From Marinobacter zhanjiangensis (GTDB lineage: Bacteria; Pseudomonadota; Gammaproteobacteria; Pseudomonadales; Oleiphilaceae): 64,000 nt of DNA. Shown in pieces: positions 27,449-36,169 of this stretch. The first letter of the stretch is position 1. Each line of letters starts with the position of its first letter. Where the stretch lies: assembly GCF_014651935.1 (NCBI RefSeq), contig NZ_BMXV01000003.1:372001-436000 (forward strand), given 5' to 3'. The notes under the pieces are model-generated. The model was not told the origin of the DNA. It saw nothing but the letters and a program-made list of their open reading frames with translations, and ran no database searches. Position numbers and translations under genes: made by a program.

Positions 27449-29173
27449 TTATTCTTCGTCCAGATTCTGGCAGAGCCGCTGTAAGGTCTTGCGGTCAAGC
27501 TTGTCGGTTCCGCCCCTTGGCAAAGGGGCGTGCCAGAACCAGATTCGATCCGGTACCTTGAAGGTTGCCAGTCGTTGCTTCAGAAAGTCGCTGATATCCG
27601 TCTGATCAGTGTCACTGCCCTCATGCAGGTAAACGGCAGCTCCCACGGTTTCACCCAGGCGATCATCTGGCACGGGGAAAACGCAGGCTTCGGCAATGGC
27701 CGGATGCTGGTGCAGGGCGCCTTCCACTTCCAGGCAGGAGATGTTCTCCCCGCCGCGGATAATGATGCTTTTCTTCCGGTCCAAGATATAGACCAGGCCG
27801 GATTCATCCACCCGGGCCAGGTCGCCGGTATACAGCCAGCCGTTCTTCAGGGTGGCTCGGGTTTCTTCGGGCAGGTTCAGATAACCCCGCATGTTCGCCG
27901 GGCTACGGACTGTCAGTTCGCCCACTTCGCCGGTGGGCACCTGATCACCATTGGCATCCACTATTTTCATTTCCTGCAGGGGCGGGGTAAGCCGGCCGGC
28001 AGCGTCGGGATGCTCCACGTATTCGGGCCCGGACAGCAGTATTCCCAGGGAATTGGTCTCGGTCATACCCCAGCCAGTGGCAATACTGGCTTTCGGGAAC
28101 TGGCCGGCGAGTTGCAGAACCTGGCTGGCCGGCCGCTTGGCACCGCCCGCACCAATGGTTTCCAGTGAGTCCAGGGAAATATCGAGTTTTTCAGCGGCAC
28201 TGATCAACTCGGCGGACTGGGTGGGAACGCCGACAAAGCGGGTAACCTGTTCACGCTGGATCAGGGTTGCCGCTTCTTCGGCGTTCCATTTGTACATCAG
28301 CACCAGCTTGGCGCCCAGGGCCAGGCCCTGCAGAAAAACCGAGTGCAGGGCGGTCACATGGAACAGCGGCGTTACGATCAGGAACGCCGGCAACTCTGCC
28401 TGCTCTGCTGCCGCCTGTGGATCCATGAGCGCGGCGACTTCCTTGCCCATCTTCCAGGAGTGCACCGAGGAAATGGCGCCGCGATGGGTGAGTATGACGC
28501 CTTTGGGGCGCCCGGAAGAGCCCGATGAATACATCACCGCGAAATCGTCGTCCGGGGCAACCGGGATGTCCGGCCAATGTTCGCTGGCACAGCGGCTGAG
28601 CAGGTCAGAGTAGTGGACTGGCCCGGAAGCGTCGCGAATCGCCACCAGGGTGACAGAGCCGTCGTCGACGTGGGTGCTCAGTGCCCGGTACCGGTCACCA
28701 TCGGCGAACACCGTATGAACATCGCTGTCGCTGACGGCGAAAGCCAGCTCTTCCCCGGTCCACCAGGCGTTCAACGGCACCACTACCGCACCCACAGACA
28801 CGATGGCCATCAACAGGATGGGCATTTCAGGGTAATTGCGCATGGCCAGGGCAACACGGTCGCCAGGCTGAACGGACAGTTCCGTCACCAGTATGTGGGC
28901 TGTCCGGTTCACCGCGGATGCGAATTCCTCGACGGTCCACCGTTCCTGGCCATACACCAGAAGCTCCCTTTGCGGGTAGCTGGCCACGGCTTCCTGCAAC
29001 AGCGTTCGCAGATTGTCCGGAGCCCTGGCAAAAACGGTGAACGGATTACCCCAGAGGGTGGTGTCAACGATTTCGAATCTAGGGTCCGTTCTGAGAATGT
29101 GCGCTATGGCGTCGTCTCTCGACATGGGGGATGGTTCAGACGTCAGATCCATCTGGGTGCTGGTGGAGGTCAT
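27449..29173 (-). CDS. Acyl-CoA synthetase (AMP-dependent ligase)
   Basis: 574-residue ANL-family ligase that activates a carboxylic acid to its CoA thioester with ATP. Motifs: YSSGSSGRPKGVILTHRG (P-loop), GWGMTETNSLG, YTGDLARVDESG, and the C-terminal catalytic Lys in GGTDKLDRKTL. Unlike the fused enzyme at 21888-24080, all key residues are kept. A palindrome matching one upstream of the tetR gene lies 34 bp before the ATG, so the ligase and the following dehydrogenase are probably under control of that regulator. Confidence 0.92.
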   Translation of the reverse strand: MTSTSTQMDLTSEPSPMSRDDAIAHILRTDPRFEIVDTTLWGNPFTVFARAPDNLRTLLQEAVASYPQRELLVYGQERWTVEEFASAVNRTAHILVTELSVQPGDRVALAMRNYPEMPILLMAIVSVGAVVVPLNAWWTGEELAFAVSDSDVHTVFADGDRYRALSTHVDDGSVTLVAIRDASGPVHYSDLLSRCASEHWPDIPVAPDDDFAVMYSSGSSGRPKGVILTHRGAISSVHSWKMGKEVAALMDPQAAAEQAELPAFLIVTPLFHVTALHSVFLQGLALGAKLVLMYKWNAEEAATLIQREQVTRFVGVPTQSAELISAAEKLDISLDSLETIGAGGAKRPASQVLQLAGQFPKASIATGWGMTETNSLGILLSGPEYVEHPDAAGRLTPPLQEMKIVDANGDQVPTGEVGELTVRSPANMRGYLNLPEETRATLKNGWLYTGDLARVDESGLVYILDRKKSIIIRGGENISCLEVEGALHQHPAIAEACVFPVPDDRLGETVGAAVYLHEGSDTDQTDISDFLKQRLATFKVPDRIWFWHAPLPRGGTDKLDRKTLQRLCQNLDEE

Positions 29174-29206
29174 GATGGGGGTACCCGGTCTGTTGTCGGT
29201 TATTAT

Positions 29207-29222
29207 CCTGACGCTTGTCAGG
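29207..29222. promoter_or_regulatory. Candidate TetR-family operator upstream of the acyl-CoA ligase
   Basis: CCTGACGCTTGTCAGG is a perfect palindrome around GCTT. It shares 13 of 16 bases with the palindrome upstream of the tetR gene (30120-30135) and is placed where a repressor would block the ligase promoter. Inference from position and repetition. The remainder of the 212-bp gap 29174-29385 shows no gene. Confidence 0.55.
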
Positions 29223-29385
29223 TAACGCTAAGGCGCCTGCGGCCCTCCTGTCAAGATTTATAACGGGGGGAAGACTACATGACCGGTGTCGGGCTGGGAC
29301 GGGCGTGATTTATCACTGATGGCCGTCGGGTTTGCATTCAGCCTCCATGGTGTTTGGAGTATCCTGATCGAAGGTCTGTTGCTCG

Positions 29386-30078
29386 CTATTCGGAAAGCTG
29401 TGTCGGTGAGGTTGCCTCCAGGTGCTCAACCATGGCGTTGATGCCGGCGGCGACAGTACCAACGATCTGTTCCGGTTCCAGGTCCTGGTGGAGCCAGTCG
29501 CGCATCGGGCCGAAGCCGGCGAGATAGATGATCAGGTTGGCTATGACTTCGACCCGATAGTCCCCCTCCGGCAGTTCAGTGCGGATACGGAGTTTGTCCG
29601 CCAGAGCCTGGATGACCATTTCATCCCGTCTGCGCATGGCCTTGCGATCTGCCTTTTGCAGGTGGGGCACGGTGCGGTAGGCCAGCAGGGTGCCCTTTCG
29701 TTTCTTGCCCCAGGATTCCGACAGGTACCGTGCAACCAGTTGTTCAAAGCTTGTGCTGTCGCCCTGTTCGTCCAGTAGTTCATCGAGATTCGGGGCCCCG
29801 GAGCGGAACCAGAGTTTGTTCAGAAGTCGCCGCAGAATATCGTTCTTGTTGGCGATGTAGTCATAGATGCTGGCCTGATTGACCCCGGAGCGCGCACAGA
29901 TATCGCGAATCGTGGTGGAGGCAAACCCCTTTTGCAGGAAAAGTTCCAGGGCGGCATCACAGATCTGGTCACGACGGTGCTCCACCAGTGAGGTGTTCTG
30001 AATACCGTCAACCGGGGCTTCGATCAGTTCTTCGGGGAGCTTGCTTACGGCGCTCTTGTCGGTTTTTTTATTATTCAT
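29386..30078 (-). CDS. TetR family transcriptional regulator
   Basis: 230 residues from ATG 30078 (MNNKKTDKSA), preceded by CAGGT. A further in-frame ATG at 30099 would add seven residues. The N-terminal helix-turn-helix is clear: ALELFLQKGFASTTIRDICA then GVNQASIYDYIANKNDIL. The C-terminal ligand domain is of the type found in fatty-acid and acyl-CoA responsive regulators. It lies upstream of the acyl-CoA ligase and dehydrogenase in the same direction, and likely senses an acyl-CoA and represses both this gene and the ligase. Confidence 0.9.
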   Translation of the reverse strand: MNNKKTDKSAVSKLPEELIEAPVDGIQNTSLVEHRRDQICDAALELFLQKGFASTTIRDICARSGVNQASIYDYIANKNDILRRLLNKLWFRSGAPNLDELLDEQGDSTSFEQLVARYLSESWGKKRKGTLLAYRTVPHLQKADRKAMRRRDEMVIQALADKLRIRTELPEGDYRVEVIANLIIYLAGFGPMRDWLHQDLEPEQIVGTVAAGINAMVEHLEATSPTQLSE

Positions 30079-30119
30079 GGGATACCTGTTAGCGAGCATT
30101 TCAGGTGTTGTTGCTGAAT

Positions 30120-30135
30120 CCTGACAGTTGTCAGC
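30120..30135. promoter_or_regulatory. Candidate TetR-family operator upstream of tetR
   Basis: CCTGACAGTTGTCAGC, a TGAC-N4-GTCA palindrome 42 bp before the tetR start, matching the one upstream of the ligase at 29207. Suggests autoregulation. Confidence 0.55.
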
Positions 30136-30163
30136 CTAGCACAGACAGTACCCCTGAAACCAA

Positions 30164-30193
30164 AAAAGGCCAACCCCGAAGGATTGGCCTTTT
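30164..30193 (-). terminator. Terminator of the tRNA-Pro gene
   Basis: AAAAGGCCAA pairs with TTGGCCTTTT around a 10-nt loop. On the minus strand it ends in a run of six Ts, 13 bp past the tRNA 3' end. Confidence 0.85.
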
Positions 30194-30205
30194 CTGATTT
30201 CGAAT

Positions 30206-30282
30206 TGGTCGGGACGGCAGGATTTGAACCTGCGACCCCTTGCACCCCATGCAAGTGCGCTACCAAGCTGCGCCACGCCCCG
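30206..30282 (-). tRNA. tRNA-Pro, anticodon GGG
   Basis: 77-nt cloverleaf read on the minus strand, with encoded CCA (TGG at 30206-30208 on the plus strand). Acceptor CGGGGCG pairs with CGTCCCG with one G-U. D arm GGCGCAGCTTGGTAGCGC, anticodon stem CTTGC/GCAAG with loop ATGGGGT giving anticodon GGG, and T arm with GGTTCAAATCC. It has its own terminator. The gap 30283-30479 to the next gene has no other feature I can name. Confidence 0.96.
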
Positions 30283-30479
30283 ATTCGCATCCGGATAACC
30301 GTGCTCAGGAGCCGGGCTCCCGTGGTTTCCGGGCCAGTTCAATTTCTCTCACTGGCTTAGCGGGAGCGAAGTCTACACTAGCCATTCTGAAAAATAAACA
30401 CTCTGTGACAGGCCGCTGGTGGAAATTTCTTCTGACTCATCCCGATCCATGACATTTTCGTATTGAGCTGTAGAATCCG

Positions 30480-32177
30480 ATGATAATAAACCATATTTCC
30501 TTGCGAAACCCCATTCGGAGTTTGCTCTTGAAGATTACCCGCTGGTCCATGCCGCTGCGTTACAGCGCATTCATATTGAGTGTTATCGGGTTGTTGATTT
30601 CAGTGCCCCTGGCGTTCTGGGCTCCCGGGTTTCTGTTGCTGGGGGTGGTCGCGCTGGCGCTGGTGGTGCTGGGGCTGTGGGATATCCTCCAGCGGCGGCA
30701 CACGGTCAGCCGGAACTATCCGATTCTTGCCCATGTTCGCTATTTCCTGGAGTCCATTGGCCCGGAAATACGCCAGTACTTCATCCAGTCAGATACCGAT
30801 GAGCGACCTTTTTCCCGGGAACAGCGCACCATCGTCTACCAGCGGGCAAAGAACGTGCTGGACAAGCGGCCCTTTGGCTCCCAGCTGGATATGGCCGGTG
30901 AAGGGTTTGAGTGGATGGACCATTCGATCCGGCCCCTGGATATCAAGGACTCCGATTTTCGCATCACCATCGGAGCGGGGCGGGAGAAGCCCTACAGCGC
31001 CAGCGTGTTCAATATTTCCGCCATGAGCTTCGGCTCCCTCTCCGCCAACGCCATTCTGTCCCTTAACGAGGGAGCAAAAACCGGCGGCTTTTACCACGAC
31101 ACGGGGGAGGGTTCTATCTCACGCTACCATCGGGAGCCCGGGGGTGACCTGGTGTGGGAGATTGGTTCCGGGTATTTCGGGTGCCGCAATGAGGATGGCT
31201 CATTCAGCGAAGAGAAGTTTGTGGAGAACGCCACACTCGATCAGGTGAAAATGATCGAGCTCAAGCTGTCCCAGGGCGCCAAGCCGGGACACGGGGGCAT
31301 CCTTCCCGGCGCCAAGGTGACGCCGGAAATCGCAGAGGCAAGAGGTGTCCCGGTGGGCGAGGATGTGGTTTCGCCACCGCGTCATTCGGCCTTTTCCACG
31401 CCGCTGGAGTTGCTGGAGTTTGTTGACCGTTTGCGAGAGCTTTCCGGTGGCAAGCCGGTGGGGTTCAAGCTGGCCATTGGCCACCCCTGGGAGTGGTTCG
31501 CCATCGTCAAGGCGATGCTGGAAACCGGGCGGCACCCGGACTTTATCGTGGTGGACGGCGGTGAGGGTGGTACCGGGGCAGCCCCCCTGGAATTCATCAA
31601 TCGTCTGGGCATGCCGCTGATCGAGGCCCTGTTGCTGGTGCACAACTCCCTGGTGGGGGCCAACCTCCGTGAGCATATTGCCATCGGCGCTGCGGGCAAG
31701 ATTACCTCGGCATTCAATATTGCGCGCATCCTGGCCCTGGGAGCCGACTGGTGCAACGCTGCACGGGGCTATATGTTTGCCCTGGGCTGTATTCAGGCAT
31801 TGAACTGCCATACAGGGAGGTGCCCCAGTGGTGTGGCTACCCAGGATGGTGTGCGGAGCAGCAAGCTGGATGTGGCGGACAAGAGTGTTCGGGTGGCCAA
31901 TTTCCATCGCAACACCATGGACGCACTGGCGAATCTGCTTGGCGCCGCCGGCCTGAAGCATCCCTCAGAGCTGGGCCCGGAACATATTGTGCGGCGGGTC
32001 AGCAAGACCACCGTGCATTCGTATATGGATCTGTACCCGTTTCTCGAGCCAGGGGTGCTTGTATCAGGGGGAGAAACCCACCACTCGGTATTCGACAAAT
32101 ACTGGGATGATGCCCGCGCGGACAGCTTTGATCCGCCCAGCTTCATTATTAAACTACGGGAAACCAAGATTCATTGA
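30480..32177 (+). CDS. FMN-binding glutamate synthase-like protein with N-terminal membrane helices
   Basis: 565 residues. Two hydrophobic helices occupy about 28-65. The rest is the FMN/synthase domain of glutamate synthase large subunit: ISAMSFGSLSANAI, LSQGAKPGHGGILPG, VVDGGEGGTGAAP, and the 3Fe-4S type cysteine motif CIQALNCHTGRCP. Stand-alone GltB-domain proteins without the glutaminase part are common in proteobacteria; they may use ammonia or act on other substrates, which is unresolved. The ATG at 30480 has a poor ribosome site; a start at MPLRYS (about residue 23) is possible but would cut close to the first helix. Confidence 0.87.
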   Translation: MIINHISLRNPIRSLLLKITRWSMPLRYSAFILSVIGLLISVPLAFWAPGFLLLGVVALALVVLGLWDILQRRHTVSRNYPILAHVRYFLESIGPEIRQYFIQSDTDERPFSREQRTIVYQRAKNVLDKRPFGSQLDMAGEGFEWMDHSIRPLDIKDSDFRITIGAGREKPYSASVFNISAMSFGSLSANAILSLNEGAKTGGFYHDTGEGSISRYHREPGGDLVWEIGSGYFGCRNEDGSFSEEKFVENATLDQVKMIELKLSQGAKPGHGGILPGAKVTPEIAEARGVPVGEDVVSPPRHSAFSTPLELLEFVDRLRELSGGKPVGFKLAIGHPWEWFAIVKAMLETGRHPDFIVVDGGEGGTGAAPLEFINRLGMPLIEALLLVHNSLVGANLREHIAIGAAGKITSAFNIARILALGADWCNAARGYMFALGCIQALNCHTGRCPSGVATQDGVRSSKLDVADKSVRVANFHRNTMDALANLLGAAGLKHPSELGPEHIVRRVSKTTVHSYMDLYPFLEPGVLVSGGETHHSVFDKYWDDARADSFDPPSFIIKLRETKIH

Positions 32178-32285
32178 GCCCGGCTCCTGGCCAGGGGAGC
32201 CGGTCATCGTCCGGGCTTCGCGGTTTTCGCACGCACGCTTGGCGTTCTCGAGTAGGTGATGCTTCAATAGAAATTGTGCTGAAAT

Positions 32286-32319
32286 TTTGATTCTTAGAGT
32301 TCAAAGCAATAGCATTGCG
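32286..32319 (+). repeat. Duplicated upstream element, copy 1 (first BCCT gene)
   Basis: A 34-bp stretch beginning TTTGATTCTTAGAGTTCAAA and ending ATTGCG. It recurs with three changes at 34334-34367 before the second BCCT gene. It lies about 70 bp before each start codon and probably contains a shared promoter, operator or leader RNA element. Confidence 0.7.
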
Positions 32320-32387
32320 CTCGTGTCATGTCCTGGCAGCTGGCCAAAGGCCGGCTGTCACAGTTCATAGCTAAAGGAGACTCCATA

Positions 32388-33980
32388 GTGGGCAAGGACC
32401 TTAAAGATGACTATCAAACCGATTACGTGGTGGGGCAGGACAACGTCGCCAGGTTCGGTTTCGATATGCATAACATTGTGTTCCCCGTAACGGCGGTACT
32501 GATCCTCGCGTTTGTTATAGGAACCCTGGTTTTCCCCTCGGTTTCGGGGGAGTGGCTTAATGGGGCGAAGAATGGCGCCATCGCTATTTTTGACTGGGGC
32601 TTCCTGCTCAGTGCAAACCTCTTTGTGCTTTTTGCTCTGGCACTGATTTTCATGCCTGTGGGCAAGATCCGGATTGGCGGCGTTGACGCCAAGCCCGAGT
32701 TTTCCCTGCTGTCCTGGTTTGCCATGCTGTTTGCAGCCGGTATGGGCATTGGCCTGATGTTCTGGGCCGTTGCCGAACCGGTGGCTTACTTCACTGACTG
32801 GTACGGCACACCCCTGGGGGTTGAGCCGAATACCCAGGAAGGAGCCAGGCTGGCCATGGGTGCCACCATGTATCACTGGGGTCTGCACCCCTGGGCAATC
32901 TATGCCGTTGTTGGCCTCTCGCTGGCGTTCTTTACGTACAACAAGAACCTGCCGCTGACCATCCGTTCCGCATTCTTTCCGATTCTGGGCGATAAGGTGT
33001 GGGGCTGGCCCGGTAATGTCATCGATATCATGGCTGTTCTGGCGACCATATTCGGGTTGGCCACGTCGCTGGGGCTGGGCGCACAGCAAGCAGCTTCCGG
33101 TCTGAACTATCTGTTCGGGATTGGTGGTGGCCTGAACGTTCAGCTTGCGGTTATCGTTGGCGTAACCGCCATTGCAACCGTGTCCGTTATGCGAGGCATT
33201 CATGGCGGCGTAAAACTGCTCAGTAACACCAACATGGTTATTGCTGCCGTGCTGCTTCTCTTTGTGATGTTTGCAGGTTCCACAATGGCCTTTCTGCAGA
33301 CGCTGTGGGATACCACTGCTTCCTATGCAACCAATATGCTGGCACTGAGCAATCCGTTCGGCCGGGATGAAGACACCACCTGGTTCCACGGCTGGACCGT
33401 GTTTTATTGGGCCTGGTGGATTTCCTGGTCACCGTTTGTGGGTATGTTCATTGCTCGTGTCTCGAAGGGCCGTACGGTGCGTGAATTTGTCACGGCAGTG
33501 TTGCTGGTTCCCACGCTGATCACAGTGGTCTGGATGAGTGTTTTCGGTGGCAACGCCCTTGACCAGATTCAGAATCAGGTCGGTGCGCTTTCGTCCGAAG
33601 GGCTCACTGAAGTGTCCCTGGCCATGTTCCAGATGCTGGAAAATATCCCGCTGGGAAGCATTGCTTCATTTGTCGGGATTGTTCTGGTGCTGGTGTTCTT
33701 TGTAACGTCCTCTGACTCAGGTTCACTGGTGATCGACAGCATCACTTCCGGTGGCAAGATTGATGCGCCGAAATCGCAGCGTGTTTTCTGGGCCGTCAGC
33801 GAAGGTGCCATCGCCGGTGTGCTTCTTTTCGTCGGCGGTGACCAGGCATTGAATGCCTTGCAGTCCGGCGCAGTGAGTGTGGGGCTGCCCTTTACCTTTG
33901 TGCTGCTGGCAATGTGTTACAGCCTGTTCAAAGGTCTCCACCATGAACGCAGGTTGTTGATTGCCGAGGGCAAGATGTAG
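32388..33980 (+). CDS. BCCT family betaine/choline-type transporter, copy 1
   Basis: 530 residues, twelve hydrophobic helices. The BCCT signature FYWAWWISWSPFVGMFIARV and the preceding GMGIGLMFWAVAEP with its Trp are present, as is TSSDSGSLVIDSI. Such carriers take up glycine betaine, choline, carnitine or ectoine with Na+ or H+, usually for osmoprotection. I start it at GTG 32388, with AAAGGAGA upstream, because the second copy has the same arrangement; an ATG 20 codons earlier is less likely. The short hydrophilic tail after the last helix is very small, so classic C-terminal osmosensing is doubtful. Confidence 0.93.
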   Translation: MGKDLKDDYQTDYVVGQDNVARFGFDMHNIVFPVTAVLILAFVIGTLVFPSVSGEWLNGAKNGAIAIFDWGFLLSANLFVLFALALIFMPVGKIRIGGVDAKPEFSLLSWFAMLFAAGMGIGLMFWAVAEPVAYFTDWYGTPLGVEPNTQEGARLAMGATMYHWGLHPWAIYAVVGLSLAFFTYNKNLPLTIRSAFFPILGDKVWGWPGNVIDIMAVLATIFGLATSLGLGAQQAASGLNYLFGIGGGLNVQLAVIVGVTAIATVSVMRGIHGGVKLLSNTNMVIAAVLLLFVMFAGSTMAFLQTLWDTTASYATNMLALSNPFGRDEDTTWFHGWTVFYWAWWISWSPFVGMFIARVSKGRTVREFVTAVLLVPTLITVVWMSVFGGNALDQIQNQVGALSSEGLTEVSLAMFQMLENIPLGSIASFVGIVLVLVFFVTSSDSGSLVIDSITSGGKIDAPKSQRVFWAVSEGAIAGVLLFVGGDQALNALQSGAVSVGLPFTFVLLAMCYSLFKGLHHERRLLIAEGKM

Positions 33981-34014
33981 CAGCAACACCGTCTGGAAAG
34001 TAGTAAAAGAATGA

Positions 34015-34045
34015 CAGAAGGGCCCCTCAACGAGGGGCCCTTCTG
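34015..34045 (+). terminator. Strong hairpin terminator after the first BCCT gene
   Basis: A perfect 14-bp stem, CAGAAGGGCCCCTC with GAGGGGCCCTTCTG around a 3-nt loop, 34 bp past the stop, followed by CGTTATTG. The stem is very stable though the T run is poor. The following 34046-34333 holds no gene I can support. Confidence 0.7.
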
Positions 34046-34333
34046 CGTTATTGCGACGGGCCACCGGTATGGGCGGGTACGGGAATCGCCGAGGCGTTGG
34101 TTCGGCTGGATGAGGTCTGGAACAGGATAGGATTCCCGCCCGGCAAGGAGGGCAGGGTATTCCTGGAAAAAGGAAGAAGCCGTTCTGTGATGGAAGTGGC
34201 CACAAAGAAAAAGGATGTCTGTCCAACCCTGTACTATGCTGCAAGGTGAATCTCCGTCCCGATGCCCGCCGTACGGCCTCTGACGGGGGATCGGTTCAAG
34301 ACCCGGATACTGACGCCTGATGTGGCGGTCACC

Positions 34334-34367
34334 TTTGATTCTTAGAGTTCAAAACAATAAGATTGCG
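34334..34367 (+). repeat. Duplicated upstream element, copy 2 (second BCCT gene)
   Basis: Matches 32286-32319 at 31 of 34 positions, starting TTTGATTCTTAGAGTTCAAA, about 70 bp before the second BCCT start. It is retained while the sequence just around it has diverged, which points to a functional site. Confidence 0.7.
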
Positions 34368-34437
34368 TCAACGCAATGGTGAGGGGCCCGGTGGGGCCCT
34401 TAATTCGATAAAGTCACAGTCTATGGGAGGCTCCACA

Positions 34438-36027
34438 GTGGGCGAGGTTGTCAAAGACGAGTACCAGACTGACTATGTGGCTGGCCAGGACAATGTCACG
34501 CCTTTTGGCCTGGACCTGCACGCACCCGTGTTTCCTATTACGGCGATCCTGGTGGTCGTTTTCGTAGTGGGCACGCTGATGTTCCCCGGCGAAGCGAAGT
34601 CGCTTATGGACGCGACCAAAGCTGCAGTCCTTGATTACTTTGACTGGTTCTTTGTGCTCAGTGCGAACATCTTCGTGGTGTTCTGTATTGCACTGGTGTT
34701 CATGCCAGTGGGCAAGATCCGCCTGGGCGGACCGGACGCCAAGCCGGAATTCTCCACCCTGTCATGGTTTGCCATGCTGTTTGCTGCCGGCATGGGCATC
34801 GGCCTGATGTATTGGGCGGTGGCTGAGCCTGTTGCCTACTATACTGACTGGTTCGGCACCCCCCTGAATACCGAGCCGAATACGCCGGAAGCGTCGCGTA
34901 TGGCCATGGGCGCCACCATGTATCACTGGGGACTTCATCCGTGGGCGGTCTACTCGGTGGTTGCCCTGTCGCTGGCGTTCTTTGCCTTCAACAAGGGCAT
35001 GCCACTGACTATCCGGTCAGCCTTTTTCCCGCTGCTGCGTGACCGCGTCTGGGGCTGGCCCGGGCACATCATCGATACCCTGGCGGTTGTGGCAACCATT
35101 TTCGGTCTGGCGACCTCGCTTGGTTTTGGTGCCCAGCAGGCCGCTTCAGGGCTGGACTACCTGTTTGGCATATCGGCGGGCGTCAATGTGCAGATGGCGA
35201 TCATTACCGGTGTTACCTTCGTGGCGCTGATCTCGGTCCTGCGGGGCCTTGACGGTGGCGTCAAAATGCTCAGTAATATCAACATGATCCTGGCGGGAAT
35301 CCTGCTGTTTTTCATTATTTTCGCTGGACCCACCATGGAGATTCTCGGTTATGTCTGGACGACGTCGTCCACTTACGTAACCCAGGCGGTGCCCCTGAGC
35401 AATCCGTTTGGTCGCGAAGATGAAACCTGGTTTCACGGCTGGACCGTGTTCTACTGGGCCTGGTGGATTTCCTGGTCGCCGTTCGTCGGCATGTTTATCG
35501 CCCGTGTTTCCAGTGGACGTACGGTTCGCGAATTCATTATCGCGGTACTTATGATTCCGACCCTGATTACCGTGGTCTGGATGAGCGGCTTCGGCGGCAC
35601 AGCCCTGGAGCAGGTCAAGGCTGGCATTGGCACTCTTGGCCAGGATGGCCTGACCGACTCATCCCTGGCCATGTTCCAGATGTTCGAGGGTCTGCCGTTG
35701 ACCAATATCATCTCGTTCCTTGCGATCATTCTGGTGCTGGTGTTCTTCGTGACCTCATCGGACTCTGGCTCATTGGTGATCGACAGCATCACCGCTGGCG
35801 GCAAGACCGATGCGCCCACGGCACAGCGTGTGTTCTGGGTGGTGATGGAGGGTGCCATCGCCGCTGCGCTGATCTTTGGTGGGGGCGCCGATGCGCTGGG
35901 TGCCGTCCAGGCTTCCGCGATTATTGCTGGCCTGCCATTTACTGCGATTCTGTTGGTGATGTGCTGGGGCCTGTTCAAGGGGCTCAGCCACGAACGCGAG
36001 CTGTTGATTTCGGAAGGCAGGATGTAA
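34438..36027 (+). CDS. BCCT family betaine/choline-type transporter, copy 2
   Basis: 529 residues, clearly paralogous to the preceding carrier along its full length, including YQTDYV near the N-terminus, GMGIGLMYWAVAEP and FYWAWWISWSPFVGMF. GTG start at 34438 with GGGAGG upstream, in the same GGAG-CTCCA-GTGGGC context as copy 1. Differences cluster in the loops and at the third-from-last helix, so the two carriers may differ in affinity or ligand. Followed by a strong terminator. Confidence 0.93.
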   Translation: MGEVVKDEYQTDYVAGQDNVTPFGLDLHAPVFPITAILVVVFVVGTLMFPGEAKSLMDATKAAVLDYFDWFFVLSANIFVVFCIALVFMPVGKIRLGGPDAKPEFSTLSWFAMLFAAGMGIGLMYWAVAEPVAYYTDWFGTPLNTEPNTPEASRMAMGATMYHWGLHPWAVYSVVALSLAFFAFNKGMPLTIRSAFFPLLRDRVWGWPGHIIDTLAVVATIFGLATSLGFGAQQAASGLDYLFGISAGVNVQMAIITGVTFVALISVLRGLDGGVKMLSNINMILAGILLFFIIFAGPTMEILGYVWTTSSTYVTQAVPLSNPFGREDETWFHGWTVFYWAWWISWSPFVGMFIARVSSGRTVREFIIAVLMIPTLITVVWMSGFGGTALEQVKAGIGTLGQDGLTDSSLAMFQMFEGLPLTNIISFLAIILVLVFFVTSSDSGSLVIDSITAGGKTDAPTAQRVFWVVMEGAIAAALIFGGGADALGAVQASAIIAGLPFTAILLVMCWGLFKGLSHERELLISEGRM

Positions 36028-36041
36028 CGCTGCATGACCAG

Positions 36042-36072
36042 AAAAACCGGAGCTTCGGCTCCGGTTTTTTTG
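36042..36072 (+). terminator. Terminator after the second BCCT gene
   Basis: AAAAACCGGAGC pairs perfectly with GCTCCGGTTTTT around a TTCG tetraloop and ends in a T run. Strong in the plus direction. The ATP-grasp gene ends 98 bp further on from the other side. Confidence 0.92.
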
Positions 36073-36169
36073 TATCTGAATACCTGCCAGTGACGGCTTT
36101 GGGCGGCGTGAATCTGCGCAGGGTCCCGACGCCGTTGGCGATGTGCAGCGAAGGAGCCCCCGGGTCGTA

